Below the pieces are notes generated by a model that searched no databases, was not told the DNA's origin, and saw only the letters and a list, made by a program, of their open reading frames with translations. A stretch of DNA of 26,589 nucleotides from Schoenoplectus triqueter (Eukaryota; Streptophyta; Magnoliopsida; Poales; Cyperaceae), in the NCBI GenBank assembly GCA_964058805.1, contig CAXKVV010001157.1:1-26589 (forward strand), written 5' to 3'. How positions within the stretch are numbered: position 1 is the first letter of the stretch; each line of letters begins with the position of its first letter. Shown piece after piece: positions 23,574 through 26,589 of this stretch. The translations under genes were made by a program, and so were the position numbers.

Positions 23574-23728
23574 AAATATTTTAGCTATGTTAGTGTAAGA
23601 ACAGTGAAGCCTTTTTTTTAGTTTTTTTCTTGGAATTAGTTGTATATGACAAATTCCTTTTAGCTCTGTATTAGATGCAACATATGTTATGTTACATATC
23701 CAATGAAGAAAATTTCAGAAAACATAAC

Positions 23729-24273
23729 CCGTGATTTTTTTAAAATAAAACTATAATAAATCTTATTTTAATAATAAGTATTATTAAATTATAATTTTAG
23801 TAATAAAAATGCCGACAAATCAGTCACAATGGCGTCTTTGAAATACGTCAATCGCGGTGATGTCTTTGAAACGCACCAGTCGCAGTGGTGTCTTTGAAAC
23901 GCGTTAATCATAGTGACGTCTTTAAAACGCACCAATTGCAGTGGCTTCTTTGAAACACATCAGTCGCAGTGGTGTTTTCCCACAAACACGCCACTGGGAT
24001 TGGCGCCTCCCCATAAACACGCCACTGAGAGTGGCATCTTAAATACATATTTAATTCTCTCGGGTCCACTCTCTCACCTCTGATGGTCATTATGTTGGTT
24101 CTCGTTAAAAGACGTTAGCTTCAGTGGCATGTTTACTTAAAGACGTCACTGTGACTGACATGTTTTATAGACGTCAATTTCAATGGCACGTTGTCATTTT
24201 TATTATTAAAATTATAATTTTATAATGCTTATTATCAAATATAGGATTATTATATTTTATTTAAAAAATACGG
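23729..24273. mobile_element. Small MULE-like/foldback element with internal minisatellite
   Basis: The ends CCGTGATTTTTT (23729) and AAAAAATACGG (ends 24273) begin inverted arms of about 80 bases with strong AT-rich similarity, for example AAATTATAATTTTAGTAATA on the left against the inverted TATTATTAAAATTATAATTT on the right. Flanks AAACATAAC (23720-23728) and AAAGATAAC (24274-24282) match at 8 of 9 bases, fitting a 9-base Mutator-type target duplication. The interior carries tandem repeats and no transposase. Confidence 0.65.
23821..24021 (+). repeat. 28-bp minisatellite inside the MULE-like element
   Basis: Five consecutive 28-base units start at 23821, 23849, 23877, 23905 and 23933, with consensus CAGTCGCAGTGGTGTCTTTG followed by AAACGCAC. 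Variant units of 30 and 31 bases follow (23961-23990, 23991-24021). Related GACGTCA...AGTGGCA units recur at about 24110-24195, so the array once filled most of the element. The unit is not a multiple of three and is not coding. Confidence 0.9.
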
Positions 24274-24282
24274 AAAGATAAC

Positions 24283-25504
24283 AGATAGTTCTATGACAAG
24301 AAAAAAGCAAATAAACTGGAAAAAGAATCTAGAGAAATAAGTTGAGAGGTCAAATGATTAACCTAACTGCGAAAAAAAAGAAATGCCAAATGTAAAATCA
24401 AAGGGACATGGAACTTTCGAATCTTTCCTGAAAAAACGAAATATTTTACTCTTGTTTTATTGAGAAAAAAAGGCAAAGAGGAAAATAAGCAAAATATCGC
24501 AAAATTTCCATTAGTTACGAAAGATGACGAGAACGGAAGGGACAATGTAATAAGAAGTGATAATGAACACTAGTATCTTAATAGAACGCATAAAAAGAAT
24601 TAGGTTTACAGAAAGTTACAATATATGAGGTTTCTTACGATAAATTTATTTAAAAGAAACCATAAACAACCGGTATGGTTCATACAAAAATTATAAATTT
24701 TCAAGATTGGAGTTATGTTCATTGTTCCTTGTTAGAGGTGTTATCTAGGAGCTTGATACAATTTGAAGTTTTATTTGTCATCAAGCAATTACAAAATCGA
24801 TGATTTGGCTATATATGATATTTCATTAGTAACCAAACAATCATCAAATTAACTGTTAACATAGTTGATAAAGAAAAAAATATTTCTAATTTTATTTTCC
24901 TTTTCAAACAGAATGCCAAGAAATGAAAACTCTCCAAAAAGTTGAAAAAAATAATGCGGGCTTAAAAAAATAACCAAACATAATTAATGATGAGAATTAG
25001 CACTTCCCAAAGCTGCTGATAAAGGTGTCAATGAGACAGCAAGTCACACAACAATAATACCCCCTCCTCCGTTTACTGCAGGTTATAATGACAAACATAC
25101 AAACAGAAAACCTCCTGGGATCAGAAGATCAAGCTAAGGAAAACAATTTTATATTTATATTTCGTAGCACAGGCATCTCGGTATTTTTTTTTCTTTTTGA
25201 CTAGCGGATGAAATTTTCAAAAGAACAACCTCAGATTGGTATTTAGATTATAGACCAATGACCATCCGATGCTTAATTTCTTGTACATTTTATTTGCTTT
25301 TTCCGTCTTCTATGCGTAAACTTCTCTGGAATACTAAATCCAGCGACGATTCAACTTCATAGGCAGGAAATACTTCTTAAAAAGCTCATCTTAATAGCCG
25401 AAAAAAGAACTAGACATCACTTCTTGAAAAACGATAATAATCATTATAACCAGGAAAAAAACTTATTATGCCAAAAATATATAAATATCCAGAAGAAAAA
25501 GAAA
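24283..25504. other. AT-rich intergenic DNA
   Basis: No gene, RNA or delimited repeat is seen. The short frames are compositional. Confidence 0.5.
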
Positions 25505-25888
25505 CTAATCTAGGAAATGGGAAAGAAAAGAAAAAGAGCTAACAATATCTATGGATTTATGTACTGTACTATTTTGAAAAGTTAACACAAAAATTGTAAT
25601 CAATTCTATTAAGAACAAAAAAATCAACCGAAGTCCTCCAAGAACAGCCAGCACAAGTACGAAAATAGCCACCAGAAAATAGAGATTGCTCCCTTTTGAG
25701 CTTCCCCTATTTGTTTGTTTAAGTGATGATGAACTGTCTCTATTCTGAATAGGTGAATCAGTGCCACTGACAAATTCCCAGAATGGTTTTATTGTTGTGG
25801 GTATGGATTGAAATTCAGTTTCCAATATTGGCGATGTGTCTATTGTGTCTTCCATTGACATTATCTCCTTGCACCGATCCTTTGTGTC
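25505..25888 (-). CDS. Probable last exon of an unidentified single-pass membrane protein
   Basis: The open frame of 118 codons from an ATG at 25861 extends a further nine codons (DTKDRCKEI) to a good acceptor, CTATCTTAG, just right of 25888, so it may be a 3' exon and not a complete gene. The N-terminal half is polar and Ser/Thr-rich (TIKPFWEFVSGTDSPIQNRD; then SSSSLKQTN). Residues about 60-95 are strongly hydrophobic (NLYFLVAIFVLVLAVLGG, then LRLIFLFLIELITIFVL), followed by a short tail. This fits a C-terminally anchored membrane protein. I do not recognise the family, upstream exons were not identified, and the terminal part could be read-through into non-coding DNA. Confidence 0.4.
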   Translation of the reverse strand, partial: DTKDRCKEIMSMEDTIDTSPILETEFQSIPTTIKPFWEFVSGTDSPIQNRDSSSSLKQTNRGSSKGSNLYFLVAIFVLVLAVLGGLRLIFLFLIELITIFVLTFQNSTVHKSIDIVSSFSFLSHFLD

Positions 25889-26143
25889 CTAAGATAGTTG
25901 AAATTCTTGAGATTGTGAGACCACTAAGGTTACAGGAAACCTGATCAGGGCAACAATATGTTATGTACGTGGGTCTAATTCTAGGAGTATGCGGGGATGA
26001 CAGGGGGGCGGCAGCCTCCTACGAGCGGTGTCTAAAGTTATGAATTTCAATATTCAACCCAGAGAAAATTATTTCTGAGAAGTCAAATTACATTGAAATT
26101 TTTTCACCGATGACCCAAATTAAGGTTTAAGAATTATGAATTT

Positions 26144-26146
<3 letters not shown>
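25889..26146. other. Possible intron/upstream region of the membrane-protein gene
   Basis: On the minus strand this would be the intron before the exon above. A GC-rich patch (GGGGGGCGGCAGCCTCC near 26004-26020) stands out, but I could not link it to a gene or element. Confidence 0.25.

Positions 26147-26174
<28 letters not shown>
26147..26174. repeat. (TA)14 microsatellite
   Basis: Fourteen uninterrupted TA dinucleotides. Confidence 0.95.
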
Positions 26175-26589
26175 ATCTCCAATGTAATTCTGTATGTAAC
26201 CGAATCTTGAGTATTAGTGAAAACTATTTTGGCAGCGGCGGTGGATTTTCTTCCCCTTTAGGGTTTCCCACGTAAAATTTGTGTTCTTGTTCTCAATTTT
26301 TTCTTCTTTCGTGTTACGTGATTGCTCTTCGGTTATTCGCTTCTCAACACAATACAGATATTCTGTTTCTGTTGCACTTCATTTAAGACTAAAATCAAAG
26401 ACTTGGATACACAGACGAATAATGGAGAGACTTAATATAAGGATTACAAGGACTAATTAGGTACTTATTGAGGCTCAATTGAAATAATTGGGATTTATTG
26501 AACCTTGGTTGGGCTTATTTTTGTATTTGCTAGAATTGAGGAAAAACCAAAATCAGGTATTAAATGGATTTTTTTATTATTGTTTGATT
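26175..26589. other. Unassigned window end
   Basis: Contains a short GC-richer patch with TTTAGGGTTTCCCACGT (about 26257-26273), an AGGGTTT (telo-box-like) phrase often found near plant gene starts. No coding frame could be assigned, and the window ends in AT-rich sequence. Confidence 0.3.

Noticed and set aside
23821..24021. CRISPR array
   Set aside because: The repeats are directly contiguous with no unique spacers, lie inside a transposon-like element and are in plant nuclear DNA. It is a minisatellite.

Overview
The window is AT-rich nuclear DNA from a flowering plant, most likely a eudicot. Its genes have GT-AG introns and plant-type domain layouts, and the space between them is full of decayed non-autonomous transposons. 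No organellar, bacterial or viral genes were seen. No RNA gene was recognised by eye.

Layout from left to right: 1-2096 is unassigned DNA with a CT-rich leader-like start and one exon-like fragment. A secreted GH17 beta-1,3-glucanase with an X8/CBM43 domain lies at 2249-4202 (+, 4 exons, 451 aa). An ER-type acyl-CoA-binding protein with ankyrin repeats lies at 5487-8114 (+, 6 exons, 353 aa). A single-exon F-box/kelch-type protein lies at 8725-9813 (-, 362 aa), convergent with the ACBP gene. A transposon-rich stretch (about 10.2-18.6 kb) follows, holding a MULE-like element, a short TIR MITE, a broken 3' copy of BiP (14325-15394, -), an LTR-like fragment, a hAT-like element and a hairpin element. 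The intact ER chaperone BiP is at 18930-22825 (-, 8 exons, 660 aa, HDEL), with a TATA box and an exact ERSE-II unfolded-protein-response element upstream. A second MULE-like element carrying an internal 28-bp minisatellite is at 23729-24273, and an unidentified membrane-protein exon is at 25505-25888 (-).

The genes do not form an operon-like unit. BiP (ER folding), the ACBP (ER/plasma-membrane acyl-CoA handling) and the glucanase (apoplast callose turnover) all relate to the secretory pathway, but the sequence gives no reason to think they act together. The degenerate BiP copy sits about 3.5 kb downstream of the real one in the same orientation, which suggests local duplication followed by decay.

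Exon models were built by hand from splice consensus, reading-frame continuity and recalled family sequence. All coding lengths close in frame. I see no clearly novel system. The most informative signals are mobile-element structures with intact target-site duplications, the dismantled BiP copy, and the BiP promoter.
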